From positions 115,224 to 179,223 of the forward strand of contig NZ_CAXPMC010000003.1 of assembly GCF_964218355.1 (NCBI RefSeq): a DNA stretch of 64,000 nucleotides, in the 5' to 3' direction. This document shows, piece after piece, positions 32,771 through 41,286 of the stretch. A program made the translations under genes and the position numbers. The DNA is from Ferrovibrio sp964218355 (lineage in GTDB: Bacteria > Pseudomonadota > Alphaproteobacteria > Ferrovibrionales > Ferrovibrionaceae). The stretch's first letter is position 1, and each line of letters opens with the position of its first letter. The notes under the pieces were generated by a model that saw only the letters and a program-made list of their open reading frames with translations, ran no database searches and had not been told where the DNA came from.

Positions 32771-33739
32771 ATGACCAGCAGACCCACCGAACAGCATCTG
32801 GAAGAGGCGACCGTCTGGCTGCTCCGCCTGCGCGACGGCGAGACGGCGGCCCTGCGCGCGCGCCATCGCGCCTGGCTGGCGGAACGGCCGGAGCATGATC
32901 TGGCCTGGCGCCAGGTCGGCAGTGCCTGGGGCCTGCTGGGGCAGGCGGGCAGCGATCTGCCTGCGGCGGCGGCCGCGGATTCCGTCCTGCCGCTGCCGCG
33001 CGCCGCGCCGCCGCGCCGCCGCCTGTGGATCGCGGCGGCCATGGCGGCCTGCCTGCTGCTGGCGGTTGCGCCGGCCCTGGTGCAGCGCCTTTCCGCGGAT
33101 GCGACCACCGCCACCGGGGAGCAGCGCAGGCTGACGCTGGCCGATGGCAGCGTCGTGCGCATGGCGCCGGAAACCGCCATCGCACTGGATGTGTCCGAAT
33201 CCGGGCGCGGCGTCGAACTGCTGAAGGGCCGCGCCTTCTTCGAGGTGGCGCCCGATCCCGCCCGGCCGTTCACGGTGCGCGCCGGCGGCGGCGCGGTGAC
33301 GGTGCTGGGAACCGCTTTCGATGTGGGGCTGAGCGATGCCGCCCTCGATGTGACGGTGCGCAGCGGTGCGGTCGGCGTGCGCTATCCCGGTGCGGGGCAG
33401 GCGGTGGATGTGCAGCTCGGCCCCGGCGACCGGATGGAAATCGACCGGCCCTCCGGTGCCGCCACGGCCGGCCATGTCGATCCGGCGACGGTCGCACCGT
33501 GGCTGGACGGCCGGCTGTTCGTGGCCAACCGGCCGCTGTCGGACGCCATCGCCGCCCTGCGGCCCTACATGCGGGGCTGGATCATCGTCACCGACGCGAC
33601 GCTCGCGGCACGCAGGGTCACGGGCCTGTATAACCTGCAGGCGCCGGATGCCGCGCTGCAGGCGATGCTGCAGCCGGCCGGCGGCACGGTCCGCCAGGTC
33701 ACGCCGTTCCTGCGCATTGTCACAAGCGGCGCCCCCTGA
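32771..33739 (+). CDS. fecR: FecR-family anti-sigma/activator protein
   Basis: 322 residues. N-terminal cytoplasmic DUF4880-like part (ATVWLLRLRDGET, HRAWLAERPEHDLAW), one membrane helix at about 84-102 (LWIAAAMAACLLLAVAPALV), then the FecR periplasmic domain (GEQRRLTLADGS, RGVELLKGRAFFEVAPDPARPF, GTAFDVGL) and a C-terminal STN-like module with VTGLYNLQAP. It transmits the signal of the TonB-dependent receptor to FecI. The 100-bp gap after fecI has a weak ribosome site. Confidence 0.9.
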   Translation: MTSRPTEQHLEEATVWLLRLRDGETAALRARHRAWLAERPEHDLAWRQVGSAWGLLGQAGSDLPAAAAADSVLPLPRAAPPRRRLWIAAAMAACLLLAVAPALVQRLSADATTATGEQRRLTLADGSVVRMAPETAIALDVSESGRGVELLKGRAFFEVAPDPARPFTVRAGGGAVTVLGTAFDVGLSDAALDVTVRSGAVGVRYPGAGQAVDVQLGPGDRMEIDRPSGAATAGHVDPATVAPWLDGRLFVANRPLSDAIAALRPYMRGWIIVTDATLAARRVTGLYNLQAPDAALQAMLQPAGGTVRQVTPFLRIVTSGAP

Positions 33740-33877
33740 GGGGACGGGCCGGCCGGCAGGGCCGGCGGAAAATCCGGCGCGGGCTGCAACAAAATGCCCG
33801 GGTCCTCGTCTTTTCCGGTGGGTAGCCGCGACTGCATCGCATTAGCGGCCAAACTGAATTCCGCTGGGGGATGTGAC

Positions 33878-36316
33878 ATGCGTTGCCGGTCGCTGGCTGC
33901 TTTTAATCAAGTCACTGAAAACAAGACATTTATTTCTGCATTGCTGCTGGGCTCGGCCCTGGTTGCGATCAGCCCCGCGCCCGCGCTGGCCGGGGAGATG
34001 CCGGTTTCCGGCGTGCAGGTCGTGGCGCAGGCAGACCAGGGGCGCGTGCGGTTCAGCATCCCCGCCCAGGGCCTGGAAAATGCCCTGAACCAGTTCGGCC
34101 GCCAGGCCGGATTGCAGGTCACGACGCTGGGCGCACTGGCGGCCGGGCTGCGCAGCCCCGGCGTTTCCGGCACCTTCACGCCGGCCGAGGCGCTCGACCG
34201 GCTGCTGGCCGGCACCGGGCTGACCTACCGGTTCACCGATGCGGGGACGGTGGCGCTGTCGATGCTGCCGCAGGGCAGCGGTCCGGTGGAACTGCCGCCG
34301 GTCAATGTGCAGGGTCGCCGCGGCACGGAAACCGCATGGGGGCCGGCCGATGGCTATGTAGCCCAGCGCAGCGCCAGCGGCACCAAGACGGACACGCCGC
34401 TGTCCGAGACGCCGCAATCGGTTTCGGTCGTCACCCGCGCGCAGCTCGACGAGCAGAAGCCGCGCCAGATCAGCGAAGCCCTGCGTTATACCGCCGGCGT
34501 GCGCTCGGAAGCCGGCGGCCTGCAGATGCAGCATGACGGCATCCAGATCCGCGGCTTCACCCAGTATGCGGGCTATCTGTACCGCGACGGCACCCGGGAG
34601 ACGCCCGGCGCCTATCTCGGCTTCCATGCCCCCGAGCCCTACAATCTCGAACGCGTCGAGGTGATCAAGGGGCCGGCCTCCGTGCTCTACGGCCAGTCCT
34701 CGCCCGGCGGCCTCGTCAATCTCGTCACCAAGCGGCCCGGCGAGACCCCGGTCAACGAGGTGGAAGTGCAGGGCGGCAGCTTCGAGCGCAAGCAGGTGGC
34801 GGCCGATATCGGCGGCGCCCTGGCCGACCGCGTGTCCTACCGCCTCGTTGCGCTGGCGCGCGACAGCGGCACCCAGGTCGATCACGTCGACGACAACCGC
34901 GCCTTCATCGCCGGCGGACTGACCTTCCGGCCGGGCGACGACACCACCATCACGCTGCTGCTGGATCACCAGCGCGACGATTCCCTCTATCTTTACGGCA
35001 TGCCGGCCGCCGGCACCGCGCTGTCGAACGCGAACGGGAAGATTCCGCTCAACCGCTTCCTCGGCGAGCCGGATTTCGACAGCACCTATCTCAACAAGAC
35101 CTCATTCAGCGCGCTGAGCCAGCATCATCTCGACGAGGCCTGGACCTTCCGGCAGACGCTGCGCTTCAGCGACCATGACTATGATTCGAAAACCCTGTAT
35201 GTGACCGGCCTGCAGGCGAACCAGCGGATTGCCAACCGCAACGTCTACCGCCGGCTGGCGGCGGCGCGGGTCTTCACCGCCGACAACCAGGTCGAGGCGA
35301 AATTCGAGACCGGCCCGGTCGGGCATACGGCGCTGGCCGGCTTCGATTACCAGCATGCCTCGCTGGACGTGATGACGGCCACCGGCACCGGGCCGACGCT
35401 GGACCTGTTCTCGCCATCCTACGGCGCGGCGGTGAGCATTCCGGCCTTCAACTCGGGCAATGACCAGAAGGTTGCCCAGTACGGCTTCTATGCCCAGGAC
35501 CAGCTGCGCTACGGCGACTGGATCCTGGTGCTCGGCGGTCGCCAGGATCGCGCCACCACCGAGACCTACAACCGTTTCACCGCCGGCCGCACCGAACAGG
35601 ACGACCGCGCCTTCACCGGCCGCGCCGGCCTGATGTACCAGTTCGATTTCGGCCTGGTGCCTTATGTCAGCTATGCCGAATCCTTCGAGCCGGTGTCGGG
35701 CACCGCGTTCGGCGGCAAGCCGTTCGATCCGGAAACCGGCCGGCAGAAGGAGATCGGCTTCAAGTTCCAGCCGAAGGACTACAACAGCTTCATCACGGTT
35801 TCGGCCTTCGACCTGCAGCGCCAGAACGTCACCACCTCGGACCCGGTCAATACCGGGTTCAGCGTGCAGACCGGCGAGGTGTCGTCGCGGGGGCTGGAAT
35901 TCGAAGGCAAGGCCGGTCTTGCCGACGGCCTCGATCTGATCGCGACCTACACCTACATCGATTCGGAAGTGACCCGCAGCAACGGCACCGATCTCGGCAA
36001 GCGGCCGGTGCAGAGTCCGGCCCACATGGCGTCGGTCTGGGCGGATTACACGATCCGCAGCGGCGACTTCGCCGGCTTCGGCATCGGCGGCGGCCTGCGC
36101 TATATCGGCGACACCTACGGCGATTCCACCAACAGCTTCGAGGTATCCGGCTTCACCCTGGTCGACGCCGCGCTGCATTACGACTGGAACAGCCTGCGCT
36201 TTTCGCTGAATGCGGCAAACCTGTTCGACAAGGAGAACCTGTCCTGCCGCTCGTCCACCGGCTGCACCTATGGTGCCGGCCGGACGGTGATCGGCGCCGT
36301 CCGCTACCGCTGGTAA
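33878..36316 (+). CDS. fecA: TonB-dependent siderophore receptor with STN signalling domain
   Basis: 812 residues from the ATG at 33878, preceded by GGGGG 7 bp upstream. Signal peptide (ISALLLGSALVAISPAPALA), STN signalling domain about 45-120 (RFSIPAQGLENALNQFGRQAGLQV), TonB box and plug (TDTPLSETPQSVSVVTR, VEVIKGPASVLYGQSSPGG), then a 22-strand barrel ending in the aromatic residue Trp of VRYRW. The STN domain marks it as a transducer for FecR/FecI. The most similar substrates would be ferrisiderophores (hydroxamate-type FhuA/FoxA relatives); the ligand is not known. Confidence 0.9.
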   Translation: MRCRSLAAFNQVTENKTFISALLLGSALVAISPAPALAGEMPVSGVQVVAQADQGRVRFSIPAQGLENALNQFGRQAGLQVTTLGALAAGLRSPGVSGTFTPAEALDRLLAGTGLTYRFTDAGTVALSMLPQGSGPVELPPVNVQGRRGTETAWGPADGYVAQRSASGTKTDTPLSETPQSVSVVTRAQLDEQKPRQISEALRYTAGVRSEAGGLQMQHDGIQIRGFTQYAGYLYRDGTRETPGAYLGFHAPEPYNLERVEVIKGPASVLYGQSSPGGLVNLVTKRPGETPVNEVEVQGGSFERKQVAADIGGALADRVSYRLVALARDSGTQVDHVDDNRAFIAGGLTFRPGDDTTITLLLDHQRDDSLYLYGMPAAGTALSNANGKIPLNRFLGEPDFDSTYLNKTSFSALSQHHLDEAWTFRQTLRFSDHDYDSKTLYVTGLQANQRIANRNVYRRLAAARVFTADNQVEAKFETGPVGHTALAGFDYQHASLDVMTATGTGPTLDLFSPSYGAAVSIPAFNSGNDQKVAQYGFYAQDQLRYGDWILVLGGRQDRATTETYNRFTAGRTEQDDRAFTGRAGLMYQFDFGLVPYVSYAESFEPVSGTAFGGKPFDPETGRQKEIGFKFQPKDYNSFITVSAFDLQRQNVTTSDPVNTGFSVQTGEVSSRGLEFEGKAGLADGLDLIATYTYIDSEVTRSNGTDLGKRPVQSPAHMASVWADYTIRSGDFAGFGIGGGLRYIGDTYGDSTNSFEVSGFTLVDAALHYDWNSLRFSLNAANLFDKENLSCRSSTGCTYGAGRTVIGAVRYRW

Positions 36317-36335
36317 CCGGCGCCGGGGCGGCGGC

Positions 36336-37514
36336 ATGCGCCCGGTCTGGCTGCTGGTGCACCGGGTCGCGGGGCTGGCGACGGCAGGCTTCCTGCTGGT
36401 TGCCGGCCTGACCGGTGCGGTGATCGCCTTCCATTTCGAGCTGGATGCCGCGCTCAACCCCGACATCTTCGCCATCCATGGCGGGGAAGCCGGTCCGCCG
36501 CTGCCGGTCGACATGCTGGCGGATCGCGTCGCGGCGGCTGAGCCGCAGGCGGTGCTGCGCTACATGCCTCTCAATGTGCGGCCGGGCGAAACCGCCCGGA
36601 TCGGCCTGCGGCCGCGTTTCGATGCGGCTGCCGGCCGGCCGGCGCCGCTCGGCTATGACGAGGTGTTCGTCGCACCGGACAGCGGCCGGATCATCGAACG
36701 GCGGCAGCGCTATGGCTGCTGTCTCGACCGGCGCCATCTGGTCGGCTTTCTCTACCGGCTGCATTACACCCTGCTGCTGCCGGGCCGCTGGGGCACATGG
36801 CTGATGGGGGCCGTTGCCGTGATCTGGCTGGCCGACAGTTTCATCGGCGCGTATCTGACGCTGCCGCGGGCCCGGCCGCTGGCGGCGCATTGGGCGGTAT
36901 CGTGGAAGATCAAGCGCGGTGCCGCGCCGCGCCGGCGCCATCTTGACCTGCACCGCGCCGGCGGCCTGTGGTTCTTTCCGGTGCTGGTGATGCTGGCCTT
37001 CACCGGCATCTACTTCAACCTGAATGCCGAGCTGTTCCGGCCGGCCGTCGGGCTGTTCAGCCAGCCGACCCCGTCGCCCTACGAGCAACGCGCGGCCCGG
37101 CCGCCCGGCGATCCGGCGGTGGCGCGGATCGGCTTCGGCGGCATTGCGGAACGGGCGGCGGCCGAGGCGGCGCGGCGCGGCTGGCGCGACCGGCCCGGCG
37201 GCATTTCCTACCATCCCGCCTATGGCATCTATGCCGTGCATTTCTTTCCCGGCCAGGCCGATTACGGCGCCGGGCCGAACCGTCCGTATCTCTATTACGA
37301 CGGCAGCGACGGCCGCCTGCTGCAGGCCGAGGTGCCGCTGCAGGGCAGTGCGGCGGATATCCTGTTCCGGCTGCAGTTCCCGCTGCACAGCGGCTGGATC
37401 GCCGGGCTGCCCGGACGGATCCTGGTCAGCCTTGCCGGTCTGGTGACGGCGATGCTGTCGGTGACCGGGATTGTCCTGTGGTGGCGCCGCGGCCGGCCGG
37501 CCCGGCGCGGCTGA
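36336..37514 (+). CDS. PepSY-associated membrane protein (FoxB/PiuB-type)
   Basis: 392 residues, four membrane helices: LVHRVAGLATAGFLLVAGL near the start, a pair around 150-200, and VSLAGLVTAMLSVTGIVLWWRR at the end, with a large extracytoplasmic portion containing PepSY-like segments. Such proteins accompany siderophore receptors and are thought to reduce or release iron in the periplasm or handle the siderophore. It follows the receptor by 19 bp. The stop is inside the second copy of the 18-bp repeat. Confidence 0.85.
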   Translation: MRPVWLLVHRVAGLATAGFLLVAGLTGAVIAFHFELDAALNPDIFAIHGGEAGPPLPVDMLADRVAAAEPQAVLRYMPLNVRPGETARIGLRPRFDAAAGRPAPLGYDEVFVAPDSGRIIERRQRYGCCLDRRHLVGFLYRLHYTLLLPGRWGTWLMGAVAVIWLADSFIGAYLTLPRARPLAAHWAVSWKIKRGAAPRRRHLDLHRAGGLWFFPVLVMLAFTGIYFNLNAELFRPAVGLFSQPTPSPYEQRAARPPGDPAVARIGFGGIAERAAAEAARRGWRDRPGGISYHPAYGIYAVHFFPGQADYGAGPNRPYLYYDGSDGRLLQAEVPLQGSAADILFRLQFPLHSGWIAGLPGRILVSLAGLVTAMLSVTGIVLWWRRGRPARRG

Positions 37515-37526
37515 CGTCAGCCGCGC
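37509..37526 (+). repeat. 18-bp direct repeat, right copy (flanks iron cassette)
   Basis: Identical to 32027-32044. Here it is the core of a perfect 22-bp palindrome (37505-37526) that contains the stop of the PepSY gene (37512-37514) and, on the other strand, that of the acyltransferase gene (37517-37519). It may double as a convergent terminator. Confidence 0.85.
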
Positions 37527-38254
37527 ACCGGTCCCGTCCTGGTTTCCGCCTCGAGCTCTGCCTGCGCCGTCTCGATGCGGGTTTCGAGGGCCTGCATGAA
37601 GTCGTCGCGGTGCAGCCCTGGCGGAATCGGCGCCAGGAAGCGCAGCACGATGGTGCCCGGCGGCCGGCGCCAGCCGCGTTTGGGCCAGAAGCAGCCGGAA
37701 TTCACCACCGCTGGCACCACCGGCAGCTTCAGGTCGCGGTACAGCGCGGCGACGCCGGGCTGGTAGGGCGCCGGCTCACCCGGCCGGGTGCGGGTGCCCT
37801 GCGGGAAGATGACGATGCGGCGGCCCTCGGCGGCGGCGGCACGGGCATCCGCCAGCATTTTCTTCAGCGCCTTCGCGCCGCCCTCGCGGTCGACCACGAT
37901 CATGCCCTGGCCGCGGCACAGCGCGCCGTAGATCGGGATCTTCAGCAGTTCCTGCTTCATCACCACCGCCGGGGTGCCGAACAGGTGGAAGATGATCGTG
38001 GTGTCCCACAGCGACTGGTGCTTGGCGGCGATGATGACGGGGCCGGCGGGAATCTGCTCCAGCCCCTCGATGCGCACATGGATGCCGGCGATGGCGCGCA
38101 GCAGCCGGTTGATGCCGCGCGCCCACAGGGCGTTGATGGCGAAGAGCTGCGCGCGGTCGCCGCGGGCCAGCGGGATCAGGCTGTACAGCGCCAGCAGGGT
38201 GCCGAAGCCGAGGAAGACGGCCTGGAAGGCAAGCGAGCGCAGCAGCAGCAGCAT
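37517..38254 (-). CDS. plsC: 1-acyl-sn-glycerol-3-phosphate acyltransferase (PlsC-like)
   Basis: 245 residues from the ATG at 38254. Makes phosphatidic acid in the inner membrane. N-terminal membrane helix (LAFQAVFLGFGTLLALYSL), motif I KHQSLWDT (HX4D near 80), motif II MIVVDREGGAKA, motif III IVIFPQGTRTRPG, and motif IV VVPAVVNSGCFW. It lies 1 bp from the YdcF gene and on the same strand, in a run with gmhB-like, ftsX and ftsE. Convergent with the iron cassette with only 2 bp between stop codons. Confidence 0.92.
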   Translation of the reverse strand: MLLLLRSLAFQAVFLGFGTLLALYSLIPLARGDRAQLFAINALWARGINRLLRAIAGIHVRIEGLEQIPAGPVIIAAKHQSLWDTTIIFHLFGTPAVVMKQELLKIPIYGALCRGQGMIVVDREGGAKALKKMLADARAAAAEGRRIVIFPQGTRTRPGEPAPYQPGVAALYRDLKLPVVPAVVNSGCFWPKRGWRRPPGTIVLRFLAPIPPGLHRDDFMQALETRIETAQAELEAETRTGPVRG

Positions 38255-38255
38255 G

Positions 38256-39005
38256 TCAGTCCGCCGGCCGGCCGTCGCCGGCATTGCTGCTGCCGGCATT
38301 TCCGCCGGCATTGCCACCTGTGCCGTCCAGCGCGCCGGCGATGGCGCCGTCCAGCCGCGCGCGCAGCAGCGCCAGCAGGTATTTGCTGTATTCGCCAAGC
38401 AGGAAGGCGGCGGCCTGGCGGCGCTGCCACCAGCCCTCGACGCGCAGCTGGTCGGGCTGCACCGGATGCGGCAGGATCGCGATGCCAGGCAGGCGGCGGC
38501 CGAATTCCACCATCGCCCGGGGCAGGTGGTAGTTGGCGGTGACCAGCCGGATCGACCGGTAGCCGCGGGTGGCGATCCAGCCGGCGGTCTCGGCGGCATT
38601 GCCGGCGGTATCCGCCGCCTCGAAGCCGAGATCGACGCAGCAGTCGAACAGCACCTGCAGGTCGAGATGGCGCCAGTCGCCGGACACCTGCCGCGAATCC
38701 GGCATGCTCGGCAGCAAAGCCTGCTGCAGCGAGGCCTTGCTGACGGTGGCGCCGACGCCGGAGACCAGCAGCCGCTCGGCCCTGTTGGCATCCAGCAGCC
38801 GCAGGGCGGTGGCCAGCCTGGCGGTGCCGCCGGTCAGCACCACGATGCCGTCGGTCGGCGTCTCGTCCGGCGCCGGCAGATGCTCGACCTGGTCGAGGAA
38901 GGCGAGCGCGCCGCCCAGCCACAGCAGCAGCAGCACGACCGCGGCCGTGAACCAGCGGGAGAGCCGGCGGCCCAGCGGCACCGGCGGTTTCCTGTCGCGC
39001 GCCAT
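38256..39005 (-). CDS. YdcF family protein (DUF218)
   Basis: 249 residues. One membrane anchor at the start (WFTAAVVLLLLWLGGALAFL), then the DUF218 Rossmann-like domain with TDGIVVLTGGTARLATALRLL, ERLLVSGVG and IRLVTANYHLPRAMVEFGRRLPG. The family is linked to envelope polysaccharide or vancomycin sensitivity, with unclear chemistry. Its ATG overlaps the gmhB-like stop by one base (TGATG), and plsC follows 1 bp later, so translation is coupled. The last 30 residues are Gly/Asn/Ala-rich. Confidence 0.85.
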   Translation of the reverse strand: MARDRKPPVPLGRRLSRWFTAAVVLLLLWLGGALAFLDQVEHLPAPDETPTDGIVVLTGGTARLATALRLLDANRAERLLVSGVGATVSKASLQQALLPSMPDSRQVSGDWRHLDLQVLFDCCVDLGFEAADTAGNAAETAGWIATRGYRSIRLVTANYHLPRAMVEFGRRLPGIAILPHPVQPDQLRVEGWWQRRQAAAFLLGEYSKYLLALLRARLDGAIAGALDGTGGNAGGNAGSSNAGDGRPAD

Positions 39006-39571
39006 CAGGCCGCTCCCGTCTCGTTTGTCTGTGGCGCCAGCAGGCGGCCGGCCGCATCGGCCAGGTCCTCGGCCACCGTCACCGGCAGCAGGCCGGGCGG
39101 AATGCCGGCGGCCTGGGTCTGCGCTCCCTTGCCCGTGCGCACCAGCATGCGGCGGCAGCCGGCGGCGGCGGCGGCCTGCAGGTCGGTCAGGCTGTCGCCG
39201 ATGAACACGGTCGCGGCCGGCCCGGTGCGGAACTGCGCCATCGCCTCGCGCAGCATGCCGGGGCCGGGCTTGCGCCGGTCGGTCGCCGCCCAGGGCGGGT
39301 CGGGGGCGAAGAAGATCGCGTCGATGCGGGCGCCGGCGGCGGCGAGTTCGCCGCGCAGCCGGTCGTGGATGCGGCCGAGCATCGCCGCGTCGATGATGCC
39401 CTTGCCGATGCAGGCCTGGTTGGTGCAGATGGCCACCGGCCAGCCGCGCGCATTCAGCCGCGCCACGGCTTCCGCCGCGCCGGGCAGCAGGACGAGTTCG
39501 TCGGGCGACTTCACATAGTCGTCCGGATAATCCCGGTTCAGCACCCCGTCGCGGTCGAGCAGAATCAGCAT
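39005..39571 (-). CDS. HAD hydrolase, GmhB-like, lacking the zinc-site cysteines
   Basis: 188 residues. HAD motif I LLDRDGVLNRD (D6/D8), the GmhB-type VKSPDELVLLPGAAEAVARLNARGW, ICTNQACIGKGI, and the later RRKPGPGML, FIGDSLTDLQAA. GmhB (heptose bisphosphate phosphatase of LPS-core synthesis) has a zinc loop with CxH...CxC just before RKPKPG; here that stretch is APDPPWAATDRRKP, so no zinc site. The substrate may be a related sugar or histidinol phosphate. It sits between ftsX and the YdcF gene. Confidence 0.8.
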   Translation of the reverse strand: MLILLDRDGVLNRDYPDDYVKSPDELVLLPGAAEAVARLNARGWPVAICTNQACIGKGIIDAAMLGRIHDRLRGELAAAGARIDAIFFAPDPPWAATDRRKPGPGMLREAMAQFRTGPAATVFIGDSLTDLQAAAAAGCRRMLVRTGKGAQTQAAGIPPGLLPVTVAEDLADAAGRLLAPQTNETGAA

Positions 39572-39581
39572 GCCATCTTCT

Positions 39582-40475
39582 CTACAGCATCCGGCGCAGT
39601 TCGCCGAGTACCGTGCGCCGCGCGGTGACGATGGCGAGGCCGGCCGCGGCCAGCGGCAGCACCAGCAGGGCCAGCCAGTGCCACCAGGCGAGGCTGAGGC
39701 CCGGCAGCAGGCCGGTGCCGACGCGGGATGCCAGCAGCTGGATGCCGGCCAGGATCAGCAGCGCGGCGAAGATTCCGGCGACGCCGCCGCGCAGGGCCTG
39801 GCCGGCCACATGGCGCTGGAACTGGCGGGCGATGTAGCCGTCCTCGGCACCCATCAGGTGCAGCAGCTCGATGGTGTCCCGCCGGGCTGCAAGCCCGGCC
39901 CGTGTCGCGAAGATCACCATGGCCGCCGCCGCCAGCCCGACCAGCAGCACGATGCCGCCGCCGAGCGACTGCAGCAGGCGGCCGAGCTGCACCAGGCGGT
40001 CGAGCCACGGTTTCGGGTCGTCGACCTGGGCGCCGGGCACCGCCGCCTGCAGCCGCGCCGCCAGCGCTGCCACCGACAGCGCGCTGTCCTCGTCCAGGGT
40101 GACGTCGATCAGGCCGGGCAGCGGCAGGCCGCCGGCCTGCAGCGCATCGGCGCCCAGCCAGGGTTCCAGCAGCGCCTCGATGGCCGGGCGCGGCATCGGC
40201 ACTGCGGATTTCACGCCGGGAATGTCGTGCAGCACGGCGATGGCGCGGCCGATGCGCGGCGCCATCGGCTGGTCGGGCCGGTCGGCGATCTGCACCGTCA
40301 GCTTCGCGGCGACGCCGCGGCGCCAGCCATCGATGCTGCCATCCAGCGCCAGCGCCCCGGCCAGTGCCAGCGCGGCCAGGAACACCATCACCGCCAGCGC
40401 CCAGGGCAGGAAGCGGCCGCTGCTGTCGGCGCCGAGCTGCAGGTCGGAGACGGGCCGTGCCTTGCGCGCGCTCAT
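39582..40475 (-). CDS. ftsX: Cell division protein FtsX
   Basis: 297 residues. Four membrane helices: LPWALAVMVFLAALALAGAL at the start, then three in the second half (LGGGIVLLVGLAAAAMVIFATRA, QALRGGVAGIFAALLILAG, LALLVLPLAAAGLAIVTARRT), with a periplasmic extracellular loop of about 120 residues. Forms a transmembrane complex with the ATPase FtsE and controls peptidoglycan hydrolases at the septum. The ATGA overlap with ftsE at 40472-40475 supports coupled synthesis. Confidence 0.92.
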   Translation of the reverse strand: MSARKARPVSDLQLGADSSGRFLPWALAVMVFLAALALAGALALDGSIDGWRRGVAAKLTVQIADRPDQPMAPRIGRAIAVLHDIPGVKSAVPMPRPAIEALLEPWLGADALQAGGLPLPGLIDVTLDEDSALSVAALAARLQAAVPGAQVDDPKPWLDRLVQLGRLLQSLGGGIVLLVGLAAAAMVIFATRAGLAARRDTIELLHLMGAEDGYIARQFQRHVAGQALRGGVAGIFAALLILAGIQLLASRVGTGLLPGLSLAWWHWLALLVLPLAAAGLAIVTARRTVLGELRRML

Positions 40476-41185
40476 GCCGCCGCCCCGCCGGTGCCGTTGC
40501 GGTCGATCGCCAGCTGGCCGCCGCGCAGCCGCATCACCGGAAAGCGGAAATCCTGCAGGAGATGGGTATCGTGGGTGGCCAGCACGATGGCGGTGCCCAG
40601 CTTGTTCAGCTCGACGAACAGGTACATCAGCCGCCCGGCCATCTCGGGATCGACATTGCCGGTCGGCTCGTCCGCCAGCAGCAGCGAGGGCCGCGCGATG
40701 ACGGCACGGGCAATCGCCACGCGCTGCTTCTCGCCGCCCGACAGGGTCGCCGGCCGGGCATCCAGCCGGTCGCCGAGGCCGACCCAGGTCAGCAGCTCGA
40801 TCACATGGTCGCGGGTGCGCTTCTCGTCGGCGCCGGCGATGCGCAGCGGCAGGGCGACATTGTCCAGGGCGGTCAGGTGGTCGAGCAGGCGGAAATCCTG
40901 GAAGACGACACCGATGCGCCGGCGCAGCATCGGCAGCGCCGACCGGCTGGCGGTGGAGACATCCTGGCCGAACATGCTGATCAGCCCGCGGCTGGGCCGG
41001 TGGGCCAGGTACAGCAGCTTCAGCAGCGAGGTCTTGCCCGCGCCGCTGGGCCCGGCGAGGAAGTGGAACGACCCCGGGGCCAGCTCGAAACTGACGTCGC
41101 GCAGGACCTCGGGCCCGGGCCCGTAGCGCATGCCGACATTCTGGAAACGCACCAAGCCGAATTCTCCCAATGCCTTGCGCGCCAA
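40472..41185 (-). CDS. ftsE: Cell division ATP-binding protein FtsE
   Basis: 237 residues. ABC ATPase with FLAGPSGAGKTSLLKLLY (Walker A), the LSGGEKQRVAIARAV signature, LLADEPTGNVD (Walker B) and H-loop VLATHDTHLL. The YGPGPEVLRDVSFELAPGSFHFL opening is FtsE-like. It is the first gene of the ftsE-ftsX-gmhB-like-ydcF-plsC run. A promoter on the minus strand, TTGCGT-N17-TATAGG, ends 43 bp before its ATG and overlaps the -10 of the divergent gene. Confidence 0.93.
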   Translation of the reverse strand: MARKALGEFGLVRFQNVGMRYGPGPEVLRDVSFELAPGSFHFLAGPSGAGKTSLLKLLYLAHRPSRGLISMFGQDVSTASRSALPMLRRRIGVVFQDFRLLDHLTALDNVALPLRIAGADEKRTRDHVIELLTWVGLGDRLDARPATLSGGEKQRVAIARAVIARPSLLLADEPTGNVDPEMAGRLMYLFVELNKLGTAIVLATHDTHLLQDFRFPVMRLRGGQLAIDRNGTGGAAA

Positions 41186-41205
41186 TATCTTGCGGGGCGC
41201 CAGCC

Positions 41206-41256
41206 TTGCCTCGCCGCCCCTGTCCGTCCTATAAGGGAAAGAATACGGAAACGCAA
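41206..41256. promoter_or_regulatory. Face-to-face overlapping promoters for ftsE and the zinc-ribbon gene
   Basis: Rightward: TTGCCT (41206-41211), 18 bp, TATAAG (41230-41235). Leftward: TTGCGT (41251-41256 on minus), 17 bp, TATAGG (41228-41233). The two -10 hexamers share four bases, so polymerase can fire only one direction at a time. Confidence 0.6.
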
Positions 41257-41286
41257 AAGGGGCCGCTTGAGGGTCCGCATTGAGGC

